A stretch of 64,000 bases of DNA from Streptomyces sp. H27-H1 (lineage in GTDB: Bacteria > Actinomycetota > Actinomycetes > Streptomycetales > Streptomycetaceae). A program made the translations under genes and the position numbers. Under the pieces are notes generated by a model, which worked only from the letters and a program-made list of their open reading frames with translations, had not been told where the DNA came from and searched no databases. The stretch is from positions 124,001-188,000 of the forward strand of contig NZ_JAPNLJ010000011.1 of NCBI RefSeq assembly GCF_026627445.1. The letters run 5' to 3'. This document shows, piece by piece, positions 1-7,599 of this stretch. Each line of letters begins with the position of its first letter. The stretch's first letter is position 1.

Positions 1-1103
1 GCGTCGAAGTGCTGCTGTGCGGTCGGCCCGCCGTGGTCCTCGGACCACAGCCACTCGGCGTAGGTCGCGAAGCCCTCGTTGAGCCACATGTCCTTCCAGG
101 ACTTGGGCGACACCGAGTCCCCGAACCACTGGTGCGCCAGCTCGTGCAGGACCAGCTCCGCGCTGTCGGGTGCCCCCGAGAACACCGGCCGGGTCTGCGT
201 CTCCAGCGCGTAGCGGAGGGTGCCCGCGGGCAGCACGGTCGCGCCCGTCGCGGAGAAGGGGTACGGGCCGAACCGCCCGATGCCCCACTCCACCATCTCC
301 GGCAGCCGCGCGATCGCGGCCTCGCCCGCCGTCTCCCCGCGCGCGACCGCCGAGTAGACGGGGATCCCGGAGGCGGTGCGTCCGGTCGTCACCTTGAACT
401 TCCCCACGGCCACCGTCGCCAGGTAGCTCGCCATCGGCTCCGCGGAGTGCCAGGCGAACACGGTCCGCCCGTCGTCCTCCTGCGTCCGGGAACGCAGCTC
501 GCCGTTGGCCACGGCCTCGTACCCCTTGGGCACGGTCACCGTGATGTCGTAGGTGGCCTTGTCGCTCGGGTGGTGGTTCCCCGGGAACCAGGCCATCGAC
601 CCGACCGGTTCGCCGACACCGACCGCGCCCGCGTCGTCCGGGGTGGCGATCCACCCCTCCTGGGACCCGTCCGGGTCGGTGACGGGCCTCGGCCGGCCGG
701 AGTAGTCCACCTCCGTACGGAAGACCTCCCCGCGCTCGAGGTCCTCGGCGGGGCGCACCGTCAGCTCGTTGCCGGTGCGGTTGAACCGGGCGCCTTCGTC
801 CTGCACCCACACCCCCTCGACGTCGAGGCCGCTGAGATCGAGGTTGAAGGAGCTGAGCCCCTGCTCGGCACGGGCGGTGATGACGGCGGTGCCGTGCAGC
901 TGCCCGTCGGCCGGGTCGTAGTCGAGGTCCAGGGAGTAGTGCTCGACCTGGTAACCGCCGTTGCCGGCCTTGGGGAAGAACGGGTCGCGCACCCCCGACG
1001 CACCCGGCCGCCCCTGCACGGTCTCCCCCGTACAGCCCGTGGTGAGGGCGAGCAGGGCGGCGACGGCGAGGGCGGCGAGGCGGGAGAGAACGCGGTGATC
1101 CAC
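1..1103 (-). CDS. M1 family metallopeptidase lipoprotein (C-terminus outside window)
   Basis: Zinc aminopeptidase of the M1 (aminopeptidase N) family, expected to act outside the membrane. Translation from GTG at 1103 gives a short signal peptide ending in the lipobox LTTGC (Cys24), so the mature protein should be a lipoprotein. The zinc signature HELAHQW is encoded near 127-147 and the second zinc ligand lies in NEGFATYAEW near 50-90, giving the HExxH...E pattern of the family. About 367 residues are visible; the helical C-terminal domain lies left of position 1. The next gene (hbpS-like) is on the same strand, its stop 28 bp upstream of this start, so co-transcription is possible. Family is certain; the substrate cannot be told. 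Confidence 0.9.
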   Translation of the reverse strand, partial: MDHRVLSRLAALAVAALLALTTGCTGETVQGRPGASGVRDPFFPKAGNGGYQVEHYSLDLDYDPADGQLHGTAVITARAEQGLSSFNLDLSGLDVEGVWVQDEGARFNRTGNELTVRPAEDLERGEVFRTEVDYSGRPRPVTDPDGSQEGWIATPDDAGAVGVGEPVGSMAWFPGNHHPSDKATYDITVTVPKGYEAVANGELRSRTQEDDGRTVFAWHSAEPMASYLATVAVGKFKVTTGRTASGIPVYSAVARGETAGEAAIARLPEMVEWGIGRFGPYPFSATGATVLPAGTLRYALETQTRPVFSGAPDSAELVLHELAHQWFGDSVSPKSWKDMWLNEGFATYAEWLWSEDHGGPTAQQHFD

Positions 1104-1131
1104 GCGTTCGAGACTACGTCCCCCGACGCGG

Positions 1132-1674
1132 CTACTTGTCGAGCGCGTCCACACCGGCCTTGGCGAACTTCTCGTCCAGGTCACCGCTCGGGGCGCCGGC
1201 CACGCCGATGCCCGCGACCGGGGCGCCCTTGGCCTGGACGGGGGCGCCGCCGCCGAGGAAGAGGGTGCCGGGGATGTCCTTCAGGTTCGGGGTCTGCGCG
1301 AGGCGGCCGACGAGCACCGAGGTCGGGGCGTTCCAGGACACGGCGGTGTAGGCCTTGCGCTGGGCCGATTCGTAGGACTGCGGGCCCGCGCCGTCGCCGC
1401 GCAGCGTGACGATGGTGTTGCCGTTGCGGTCCACCACGGCGACGGTCACCTTCTGGTTCTCCTTCTCCGCGGCGTCCAGCGCGGCCTGGGCGGCGCGGGT
1501 GGCGGCGTCGACGGTGAGGTGCGTGGAGGTGGTGAAGTTCTTGTCGCCGTCCTTCTTCGCCACGGCGGCCGGGGCGGCGGCCGGGGCGGCGTTGGCGCTG
1601 ACCGCGCCGAGGGCTCCGGCGCCGAGAGCGACGGCGAGGGCGGTACCGGTGAGAACGCGGGTGCGGGTGTTCAT
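1132..1674 (-). CDS. hbpS: HbpS-like secreted heme-binding protein (GlcG/DUF336 fold)
   Basis: 180-residue exported protein of the GlcG/HbpS family. ATG at 1674 has AGGAG eight bases upstream and is followed by a Sec signal peptide (MNTRTRVLTG..., Ala-rich cleavage region near residue 30); longer upstream starts are unsupported. The mature part shows family features: an Ala-rich first helix, VAVVDRNGN, a Gly/Ala turn before the C-terminus (PVAGIGVAG). In S. reticuli, HbpS is a secreted heme-binding redox sensor that controls the kinase SenS. Here the gene is divergent from exactly such a kinase/regulator pair, which supports the same role. The role is inferred from family and context; heme-binding residues were not mapped. 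Confidence 0.82.
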   Translation of the reverse strand: MNTRTRVLTGTALAVALGAGALGAVSANAAPAAAPAAVAKKDGDKNFTTSTHLTVDAATRAAQAALDAAEKENQKVTVAVVDRNGNTIVTLRGDGAGPQSYESAQRKAYTAVSWNAPTSVLVGRLAQTPNLKDIPGTLFLGGGAPVQAKGAPVAGIGVAGAPSGDLDEKFAKAGVDALDK

Positions 1675-2211
1675 GTCTGCTGCTCCTGTGAACGTCGGCA
1701 CGGCGGGCTGTCCTGCCGTTGCTCCAACCCTCTCCCCGCCACCCCCACCACCCCGTCCCCGTACCGGCTCCCAACCGGCACCCCACCGGCTGACCCGAGG
1801 GTCAACCGATCGGCTGATGCGCCCCACCCCCACAACCCGCTTACCTGAACCCCGGCCCGCCCCCGCCCACCCCAACGACACCCACCCGGCCACACCACCC
1901 CCGGCCGGAGCCACCGCCAACCGGGCCGCCCCCAACCGGGAGCCACCCCCAACCGGGCCAACTCCGACTAGACCCACTCCCAGCCCCTCCGGCCGGAGCC
2001 ACCCCCAGCCGTCCGGCGTTTGAGGACCGGGGTCTGGGGCGGAGCCCCAGGGGCTTCGGGCGCAGCCCGGGCCGGCGGGTCAGGGCGCAGCCCTGGGAAC
2101 GGTGGAAGGGAGGGTAGGGGAAGGCCCCGCGCAGCGGCACCACCCGCGCCGACCGGCACCGGACCCCGGGGACCCGGCACCATGGACACACCCCCACCCA
2201 GGAGCACCCCC
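1675..2211. other. Divergent intergenic region between hbpS-like and senS-like genes
   Basis: About 540 bases separate the two divergent genes. The part next to hbpS is Pro/Ala-codon-like low-complexity DNA with no gene I can support. The part next to senS holds a dispersed repeat (listed separately). Promoters for both genes must lie here, but I see no convincing -35/-10 pair or palindrome. Confidence 0.5.
2011..2140 (+). repeat. Dispersed intergenic repeat, copy A
   Basis: Begins GTCCGGCGTTTGAGGACC and contains the hairpin CTGGGGCGGAGCCCCAG, then GGGAACGGTGGAAGGG and a CCCCGCGCAGCGGCAC end. The same ordered blocks recur near 7257-7417 and 55240-55378, and partial copies occur near 31021 and 49622. 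It sits just upstream of the senS-like kinase and is not part of that coding sequence, though the frame happens to be open through it. Confidence 0.85.
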
Positions 2212-3474
2212 GTGACCCGCACGACCCCACCGAGCCCCGCGGCGCAGACGCAGACGCAGGCGCAGACCCAGGCCCCTGCCCAGGCCCACCCACAGGCCCC
2301 AACCCCCCCGCCAAAAGACACCCGCGCGCTCGCCACGGTCATGCACACCGCCTTCTTCCTCCTCCTCGGCGCCTCCGTGGCCCGCTTCCTCCTCCGCCAC
2401 CCGGACGAACCCCGCACCCCGTGGATCATCGCCCTCGGCATCACCCTGGCCCTGCTCTACGTACTGGGTCCCGCCCTCGGCGCCACCGCCCCCACCGTGC
2501 GCCGCCTCCTCTGGCTGGGCCTGGTCGTCGCCGTCTGGGTGGTCCTCGTCGTCCTCGCGCCGAGCTTCGCCTGGTGCGCCGTACCGCTCTTCTACACGGC
2601 CCTGCGCACCCTCCCGCCCCGCGCGGCCGTGGTGCTCGTGGCCCTGCTCACCGTGTTCGTCGTAGCGGCGCAGCTCCGTCTCGCGCAGGCCTCGGGCGGC
2701 GAGCCCTTCGACCCCAACCTCCTCCTCGGCCCGCCGGCCGTCGCCGCGCTGGCGACCGCCGTGTTCGTTCACATGGAGCGCCAGGCCCGGGCCCAGCGCA
2801 CCCTGATCGACGATCTGATCCGCACCCGCCGGGAACTGGCCGCCACCGAGCGCCGCGCCGGCACCCTCGCCGAACGGCAGCGGCTGTCCATGGAGATCCA
2901 CGACACCCTGGCCCAGCACCTGTCGAGTCAGCAGATGCTGTTGCAGGCCGCCGACCGCACCTGGGACGCCGACCCGGCCACCGCCCGCGCGCACGTACGC
3001 ACCGCCACCGACATCACCGCACGTGGCCTCGCCGAGGCCCGCCGTCTGGTGCACGACCTCGCGCCGCCCGAACTCGACGGCGGCGCCGGCCTCGCGGACG
3101 CCCTGCGCGCGCTGGACGCGGGCCCGGAGACAGCGGTCCGCTTCCATCTGGAGGGCGCGCCGGTCCCCCTCCCGGACCGCGTGGAGCAGGCGCTGCTGCG
3201 CATCGCCCAGGGCGCGCTGGCGAACGTACGGGAGCACGCGGGGGCCCGTACCGCGGCCCTCACCCTGAGTTTCCTGGGCGACCAGGTCGTCCTGGACGTC
3301 GCCGACGACGGCCACGGCTTCACCCAGAGCCGGTCCGCCACCGGGGACCGCGGCCACGGCCTCCCCGCGATGCGCGCCCGCGTCCGCCAGCTCGGCGGCA
3401 CCCTGACCATCGAATCAGCCGCGGGCGAGGGCACGGTCCTCTCGGCGTCGATCCCCCTGGAGCCCACACCATGA
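2212..3474 (+). CDS. senS: SenS-like sensor histidine kinase (HisKA_3, NarL family)
   Basis: About 420-residue membrane kinase. A Pro/Gln-rich N-terminus is followed by roughly five hydrophobic segments (about residues 40-190), a short coiled linker, a HisKA_3 dimerisation/phosphoacceptor region with EIHDTLAQ, and a C-terminal HATPase (DDGHGF, GHGLPAMRAR). GTG at 2212 is preferred because AGGAG lies seven bases upstream; ATG at 2182 is an alternative 10 codons longer. The stop overlaps the response-regulator start (ATGA), so the two are translationally coupled. Divergence from a secreted HbpS homologue matches the HbpS-SenS-SenR heme/redox-sensing system known in S. reticuli. Confidence 0.85.
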   Translation: MTRTTPPSPAAQTQTQAQTQAPAQAHPQAPTPPPKDTRALATVMHTAFFLLLGASVARFLLRHPDEPRTPWIIALGITLALLYVLGPALGATAPTVRRLLWLGLVVAVWVVLVVLAPSFAWCAVPLFYTALRTLPPRAAVVLVALLTVFVVAAQLRLAQASGGEPFDPNLLLGPPAVAALATAVFVHMERQARAQRTLIDDLIRTRRELAATERRAGTLAERQRLSMEIHDTLAQHLSSQQMLLQAADRTWDADPATARAHVRTATDITARGLAEARRLVHDLAPPELDGGAGLADALRALDAGPETAVRFHLEGAPVPLPDRVEQALLRIAQGALANVREHAGARTAALTLSFLGDQVVLDVADDGHGFTQSRSATGDRGHGLPAMRARVRQLGGTLTIESAAGEGTVLSASIPLEPTP

Positions 3475-4112
3475 CCGCCGCGACCCCGAACCCGACCACG
3501 ATCCTCCTCTGCGACGATCATGTGGTGGTCCGTGCCGGCCTGCTGGCCCTGCTCGGCAGCGAGCCGGACATCGAGGTGCTCGGGGAGGCGGGGAGCGGGG
3601 AGGAGGCGGTCGCGCTCGCGGCCAAACTCCGCCCCGACGTGGTCCTGATGGACCTCCAGCTCGGTGACGGCATCGACGGCGTGGAGGCCACCCGCCGCAT
3701 CACGGCCGCCCCGAACCCCCCGCACGTACTGGTCCTGACCACGTACGACACCGACGCGGACATCACCCGGGCCATCGGCGCGGGCGCCACGGGATACCTC
3801 CTGAAGGCGGAACGCCCGGAGGAGCTCTTCGCCGCGATCCACTCGGCCGCCCAGGGCCGCACCACGCTCTCCGCTCCCGTTGCCAGCCGGGTGATGGCCC
3901 ACATGCGGGGCACCCGGCCCACCCTGACCGACCGTGAGCTGGACATCCTCGGCCAGCTGGCCCGCGGGCTCGGCAACCGTGACATCGCCCGCGCCCTGTT
4001 CATCAGCGAGGCCACGGTCAAGACCCACCTGGGCCGGATCTACGACAAGCTCGGCGTCGACACCCGCGCGGGCGCGGTCTCGGTGGCCAAGGAGCAGCGC
4101 CTCCTTCCCTGA
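3471..4112 (+). CDS. senR: SenR-like response regulator (NarL/LuxR type)
   Basis: 213-residue cytoplasmic DNA-binding regulator. The receiver domain shows the acidic pair (LLCDDH), phosphoacceptor Asp in VVLMDLQLGD, the Thr switch (VLVLTTYD) and Lys (GYLLKAE). The C-terminal LuxR helix-turn-helix contains LTDRELDILGQLARG and EATVKTHLGRIYDKLGV. ATG overlaps the kinase stop by four bases, so it is the partner of the upstream SenS-like kinase. By analogy it would control hbpS and oxidative-stress genes; no binding site is evident by eye. Confidence 0.88.
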   Translation: MTAATPNPTTILLCDDHVVVRAGLLALLGSEPDIEVLGEAGSGEEAVALAAKLRPDVVLMDLQLGDGIDGVEATRRITAAPNPPHVLVLTTYDTDADITRAIGAGATGYLLKAERPEELFAAIHSAAQGRTTLSAPVASRVMAHMRGTRPTLTDRELDILGQLARGLGNRDIARALFISEATVKTHLGRIYDKLGVDTRAGAVSVAKEQRLLP

Positions 4113-4262
4113 GGCGGGGGCCGGCGGCATCGTCCATTCGTACGAGATCGCGGTCGTACGCCGCGCCGATCCGCCGTCGGCGGCGACGCGGGAGGCTCGT
4201 CAGTGCCCGGTCCCCGCCCGAACCGGCCCGGGCGCCACCAGCCGTGTCGAGAGGAACCTGCC

Positions 4263-4871
4263 ATGCCGACCACCGATTTCGCCCCGGAACGCCGCCGCAT
4301 GCTCACCATGCTGGGCACCGGCGCCGCCGTAGCCGGGCTCGGCGCGCTCGCCACCGCGACGCCCGCCAACGCCGCGTCGGAGGAACTCTCGACCGGCGCC
4401 TACAGCCCGGCCGGCTCGGCGGAGGACGAGCTGGCGATCAACCGCCTGCTGGAGACCTACCTCTTCGCCGTCGACACCAAGGACAAGACGGTCTTCCGGA
4501 CCCTGTTCACCGACGACGCCACCCTCACCGTGATGGCCCACCCCGACGGCACCGCCGGCATCGTCAAGTCCGGCATCGAGGCGGTCGTCGCCAACCTCGA
4601 CGGCGCCGCGGCCTGGGGGTACTCCACCCACGTGACGGCCAACGCCTACATCCGCGTCACCGGCAGGTACACCGCCACCGGCGACAGCCACGCCACAGCC
4701 CAGCTGGTCTACCCGGCCACCGCGACCGCCGCGGAGACCGTCGTCGTGCGCGGCATCCGCTACCGAGACGAGTACGTGAAGACCCTGGGCGTCTGGAAGA
4801 TCCGCAAGCGCGTCTTCTCCCCGCTGTGGCAGTACAACGGCACCGCGGTCCAGATCGCGTACCCGAACTGA
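4263..4871 (+). CDS. Secreted NTF2/SnoaL-like protein (nuclear transport factor 2 family)
   Basis: 202 residues, ATG at 4263 behind GAGAGG. The N-terminus ERRRMLTMLGTGAAVAG followed by an Ala-rich cleavage region (TPANAA, about residue 38) looks like a Tat or Sec signal. The mature domain has the SnoaL-like/NTF2 pattern: a helix with INRLLETYLFAVDTKD, FRTLFTDDATL, and late strands ending VWKIRKRVFSP. NTF2-fold proteins range from binding proteins to isomerases and dehydratases, so no reaction is claimed. It follows the senSR-like pair by 150 bp and converges on the next two-component system. Codon use matches neighbours. Confidence 0.75.
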   Translation: MPTTDFAPERRRMLTMLGTGAAVAGLGALATATPANAASEELSTGAYSPAGSAEDELAINRLLETYLFAVDTKDKTVFRTLFTDDATLTVMAHPDGTAGIVKSGIEAVVANLDGAAAWGYSTHVTANAYIRVTGRYTATGDSHATAQLVYPATATAAETVVVRGIRYRDEYVKTLGVWKIRKRVFSPLWQYNGTAVQIAYPN

Positions 4872-4962
4872 CCCCTACCGCTCGGCGGCCACCCCACCGC
4901 ACCACGGCCACGGCACGGCGGCCATCCCACGGCACGGCGGCCACCATCCCACCGCACCACGG

Positions 4963-5595
4963 CTACCCCAGCCCGATGAGTCCCCGGTCGACGGCCGCGC
5001 GTACGGCCGCCGTACGGTTCTCCACCCCGAGCTTCTCGTAGACGTGCACCAGGTGGGTCTTGACCGTCGTCCCGCTGATGAACAGGGCCGAGCCGATCTC
5101 CCGGTTGGAGCGGCCCGTCGCGATCAGTTCCAGGATCTCGGTCTCCCGGGCCGTCAGCGCCGTGCTCGGCGCCCGGTACCGGTTCATCAGCCGCGAGACC
5201 ACCGAGGGCGACAGCGCCGACTCACCCGCCGCGACCGTCCGCAGTGCCTGGAACAGCAGGTCGGGCGGGGATCCCTTCAGCAGGTACCCCGCCACGCCCG
5301 CCTCCACGGCCCGCACGATGTACGCGTCGGACTCGTAGCTGGTCAGTACGACCACCCGGGGCGGCTCGGGCAGCCGGGCGATCCGCCGCGTCGCCTCCAC
5401 CCCGCACATCCCCGGGCCCATCCGGATGTCCATCAGCACCAGCTCCGGAGCCAGTTCGCGGACCAGCCGGAGCGCGGCGGCCCCGTCCGGCGCCTCCCCG
5501 CACACCTCGAAATCGGGGCAGCCGGACAACAGTGCCCGCAGCCCCGCCCGCACCACGGGGTGGTCGTCCACCAGCAGGATCCGGATGCGTGTCAT
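4963..5595 (-). CDS. NarL/LuxR-type response regulator
   Basis: 210-residue response regulator. Receiver features: LLVDDHPVVRAG, LVLMDIRMGPG with phosphoacceptor Asp, VVVLTSYES and GYLLKGSP. C-terminal LuxR helix-turn-helix: LTARETEILELIATGRSNREIG and TTVKTHLVHVYEKLGV. ATG at 5595 overlaps the stop of the upstream kinase (ATGA), so the pair is translationally coupled. Target genes are unknown. The gene is convergent with the NTF2-like gene, separated by about 90 bp of Pro/His-codon-like repeats without a clear terminator. Confidence 0.9.
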   Translation of the reverse strand: MTRIRILLVDDHPVVRAGLRALLSGCPDFEVCGEAPDGAAALRLVRELAPELVLMDIRMGPGMCGVEATRRIARLPEPPRVVVLTSYESDAYIVRAVEAGVAGYLLKGSPPDLLFQALRTVAAGESALSPSVVSRLMNRYRAPSTALTARETEILELIATGRSNREIGSALFISGTTVKTHLVHVYEKLGVENRTAAVRAAVDRGLIGLG

Positions 5596-6257
5596 ACCGG
5601 GTCCCGGGCCGGCAGGCAGACCGACACCACGGTTCCCCCGCCCGGCGTGCTCTCCACCTCGGCCGTACCGCCCAGGTACCCGATCCGGCGGCGCAGCAGC
5701 CGCAGCCCGTCCCCGCCCCGGGGCGCGGCGGGATCGAACCCGACGCCGTCGTCCCACACGTCCAGGGCCAGAGCGGACGGCTGGTACGTCAGGGTCACCA
5801 CGGTGACCGAGGCTTCCGCGTGCCTGCGTACGTTGGCCAGGGCGCCCTGCGCCGCCCGCAGCACGGCGGCCTCGACCGGCCCCGCCAGCGGCCGGGCATC
5901 CCCCTCCAGCCGGAACCGGGCGCCCCGCGTCCGCGCGCACAGTCCGCGCAGGGCGTCGGGCAGCGATCCGCCCTCCAGTTCCACCGGAGCCAGGTCGTGG
6001 ATCAGCCGCCGAGCCTCGGCGAGGTTCTCGCGCGCGGCCGCCGCGGCCTGCCGGACCAGCTGCCGGGCCTGCCCCGGCTCCCGGGTCCACTCCCGGTCGG
6101 CCGCGTCGAGCAGCAGGTGCATGCTGGTCAGTCCCTGCGCGACCGTGTCGTGCAGCTCGGCCGCCAGCCGGTTTCGCTCCTGGAGCACCCCGGCCGCCAC
6201 GGTCTTCCCCCTGTCCCCGCGTTCCTCCCACACCCGTCCCCGTCCCCTCTCGCCCAT
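5592..6257 (-). CDS. Soluble histidine kinase lacking a sensor domain (HisKA_3)
   Basis: 221-residue kinase made almost entirely of the catalytic core. It starts (ATG 6257) only about 25 residues before the HisKA_3 motif ELHDTVAQ, and has the HATPase motifs ANVRRHA, WDDGVGFD and GDGLRLLRRR. No membrane segment or PAS/GAF domain is visible, and the divergent gene at 6384 leaves little room upstream. Typical NarL-family kinases are 350-450 residues with a membrane sensor. It may sense a cytoplasmic signal, be driven by another protein, or be an N-terminally reduced version of a longer ancestor. It is coupled to the response regulator downstream. Confidence 0.82.
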   Translation of the reverse strand: MGERGRGRVWEERGDRGKTVAAGVLQERNRLAAELHDTVAQGLTSMHLLLDAADREWTREPGQARQLVRQAAAAARENLAEARRLIHDLAPVELEGGSLPDALRGLCARTRGARFRLEGDARPLAGPVEAAVLRAAQGALANVRRHAEASVTVVTLTYQPSALALDVWDDGVGFDPAAPRGGDGLRLLRRRIGYLGGTAEVESTPGGGTVVSVCLPARDPV

Positions 6258-6383
6258 GACCCCCGGACCCCCCGGACGCGCCGAGCTTAAATCGAACCGG
6301 CGTGCACACCCGGGAAGGATCAGGAACTCTGATTCACCCGGCCGTGAGAGGCGCGCCGCCACAGCCGTGACACCATCGGATAC

Positions 6384-6887
6384 GTGCTCGACATCGGCTA
6401 CTCCCTCTCCCGGCGCTTTCCCGACTCCCCGCAGACCGACTACCGCTCGGCGGACGTCCACTCCCTGCGCCACGACCTGTTCTGCGGGGACGTCTACCTC
6501 GCCGACACCGACGCGGACCGGGAAGTGTCCACAGCCTGGGGATGGGTGCCCGTACTGGACTTCGCCTGGGCACTGTGCGACATCGTCGAGCAGCTCGACC
6601 AGGACCCGCGCGGCAGCCGCGCCGCCAACCGGCAGTACGCCGAGATCGACTTCACCGAGTCCTCGGACCGCATGCTCTTCGAGCGCCGCTTCGGCTGGGT
6701 CGACGTCGAGGCCGACTGGATGCCGACTGAGGAAGCCCCCCTCACCTTCAGCCACCGCCTGCTGCGCCGCGAAGCCCGGGACTTCCTCCACGACGTGATC
6801 GCAGACCTGATCGACATGCACGACGGCCTGGCCGACAACCCGGTCATCTGGACCCTCCAGTCCCGCTTCCCCCGAGTCCCGGCGTAA
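6384..6887 (+). CDS. Hypothetical protein, acidic, cytoplasmic
   Basis: 167 residues from GTG at 6384. No signal peptide or membrane segment. The protein is rich in Asp/Trp (WGWVPVLDFAWALCDIVEQL, FGWVDVEADWMP) with conserved-looking blocks RQYAEIDFTESSD and SHRLLRREARDFLHDVIADL. I do not recognise the family; it looks like a small immunity- or regulator-like actinobacterial protein but nothing proves that. It is divergent from the sensor-less two-component pair, with about 125 bp between starts, and is followed by a long repeat region. Confidence 0.7.
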   Translation: MLDIGYSLSRRFPDSPQTDYRSADVHSLRHDLFCGDVYLADTDADREVSTAWGWVPVLDFAWALCDIVEQLDQDPRGSRAANRQYAEIDFTESSDRMLFERRFGWVDVEADWMPTEEAPLTFSHRLLRREARDFLHDVIADLIDMHDGLADNPVIWTLQSRFPRVPA

Positions 6888-6941
6888 CCCCACCCCAAGC
6901 CCCGCCCCCCACCAGGCCTCGCCGGCCGTCCACCCCACCAC

Positions 6942-7258
6942 AGCCCCACCGACGCATATCCGGCCCCACCGACGACGTGCGTCCGGCCCCACCGACGCGT
7001 ATCCGGCCAAACCGACGACGTGCGTCCGGCCCCACCGACGCGTATCCGGCCCCACCGACGACGTGCGTCCGGCCTCACCGACGTACATCCAGCCCCGCCG
7101 CCGCAAATCCGGCCCCGCCGGCACGCATCCGACCCCGCCGACGCATAGCCGGCCTCTTCACCACGCACCCAGCCCCGCCGACCCACATCCGGCCCCCGCG
7201 GCGTACATCCAGCCTCGTCGGCATGCATCCAGCCCTGCTGGCAAATCCAGCCTCGCCA
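6942..7258. repeat. Degenerate tandem repeat (about 20/23-bp units)
   Basis: About 15 head-to-tail units of the form CCGGCCCCACCGACGCGTAT (20 bases), alternating at the left end with a 23-base form that inserts GACGTG. Units become more diverged toward the right and run directly into dispersed repeat copy B. Frames on both strands stay open through it, but the translations are simple repeats without a ribosome binding site, so I treat it as non-coding. Confidence 0.85.
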
Positions 7259-7417
7259 GGGGGCCCCTCCCAGCGGTAGCTGGGGGAGTTTGAGGCGCGG
7301 GGTCTGGGGCGGAGCCCCAGGTGCTTTTCAGCCCGTCCGGCGCTTGAGGACCGGTCAGGGCCGGGCCCTGGGAACGGTGGAAGGGCGGGGAGGGGACTTC
7401 GCCCCGCGCAGCGGCAC
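7257..7417 (+). repeat. Dispersed intergenic repeat, copy B
   Basis: Starts with CCCAGCGGTAGCTGGGGGAG, then the hairpin CTGGGGCGGAGCCCCAG, GTCCGGCGCTTGAGGACC, GGGAACGGTGGAAGGG and an end resembling CCCCGCGCAGCGGCAC. It shares these blocks in similar order with copies at 2011-2140 and 55240-55378. It lies between the tandem array and a Gly/Arg-codon-like repeat. Confidence 0.85.
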
Positions 7418-7439
7418 ACCCGCAGCCGGGCCCGCCACC

Positions 7440-7599
7440 CAGGCACCCGCCGGCCCCAGGCCGCAACCCCGTCTGCGACTGCGGCCCGACCCCGACTCCG
7501 GGATCCGGGCTGCGGCCCCGGCTGCGGCTGCGACCCCGGCTCCGGGCTGCGGCCCGACCCCGACTCCGGGCTGCGACTGCGGCCCGACCCCGGCTGCGC
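7440..7599. repeat. Low-complexity CGGCTGCG/GACCCCG repeat
   Basis: Short interspersed words (GGCTGCGG, CGACCCCGACTCCGGG) recur several times; the block GCGGCCCGACCCCGACTCCG occurs twice about 70 bases apart. No gene or clear terminator is seen. It abuts the stop of the pentapeptide-repeat gene and so forms its 3' end. Confidence 0.6.

Noticed and set aside
1675..1977. Upstream extension of the hbpS-like gene
   Set aside because: It would bury the signal peptide inside the protein; ATG 1674 has a good ribosome binding site.
2020..2211. Upstream extension of the senS-like gene
   Set aside because: The frame is open but reads through dispersed repeat copy A and lacks a ribosome binding site; GTG 2212 is better supported.
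4872..4962. Repetitive CCACGGC stretch between convergent genes
   Set aside because: Short and low complexity, with no clear hairpin or relation to the dispersed repeat.
6942..7258. Possible CRISPR array
   Set aside because: Units are contiguous with no unique spacers, unit length alternates 20/23, and no cas gene is near.
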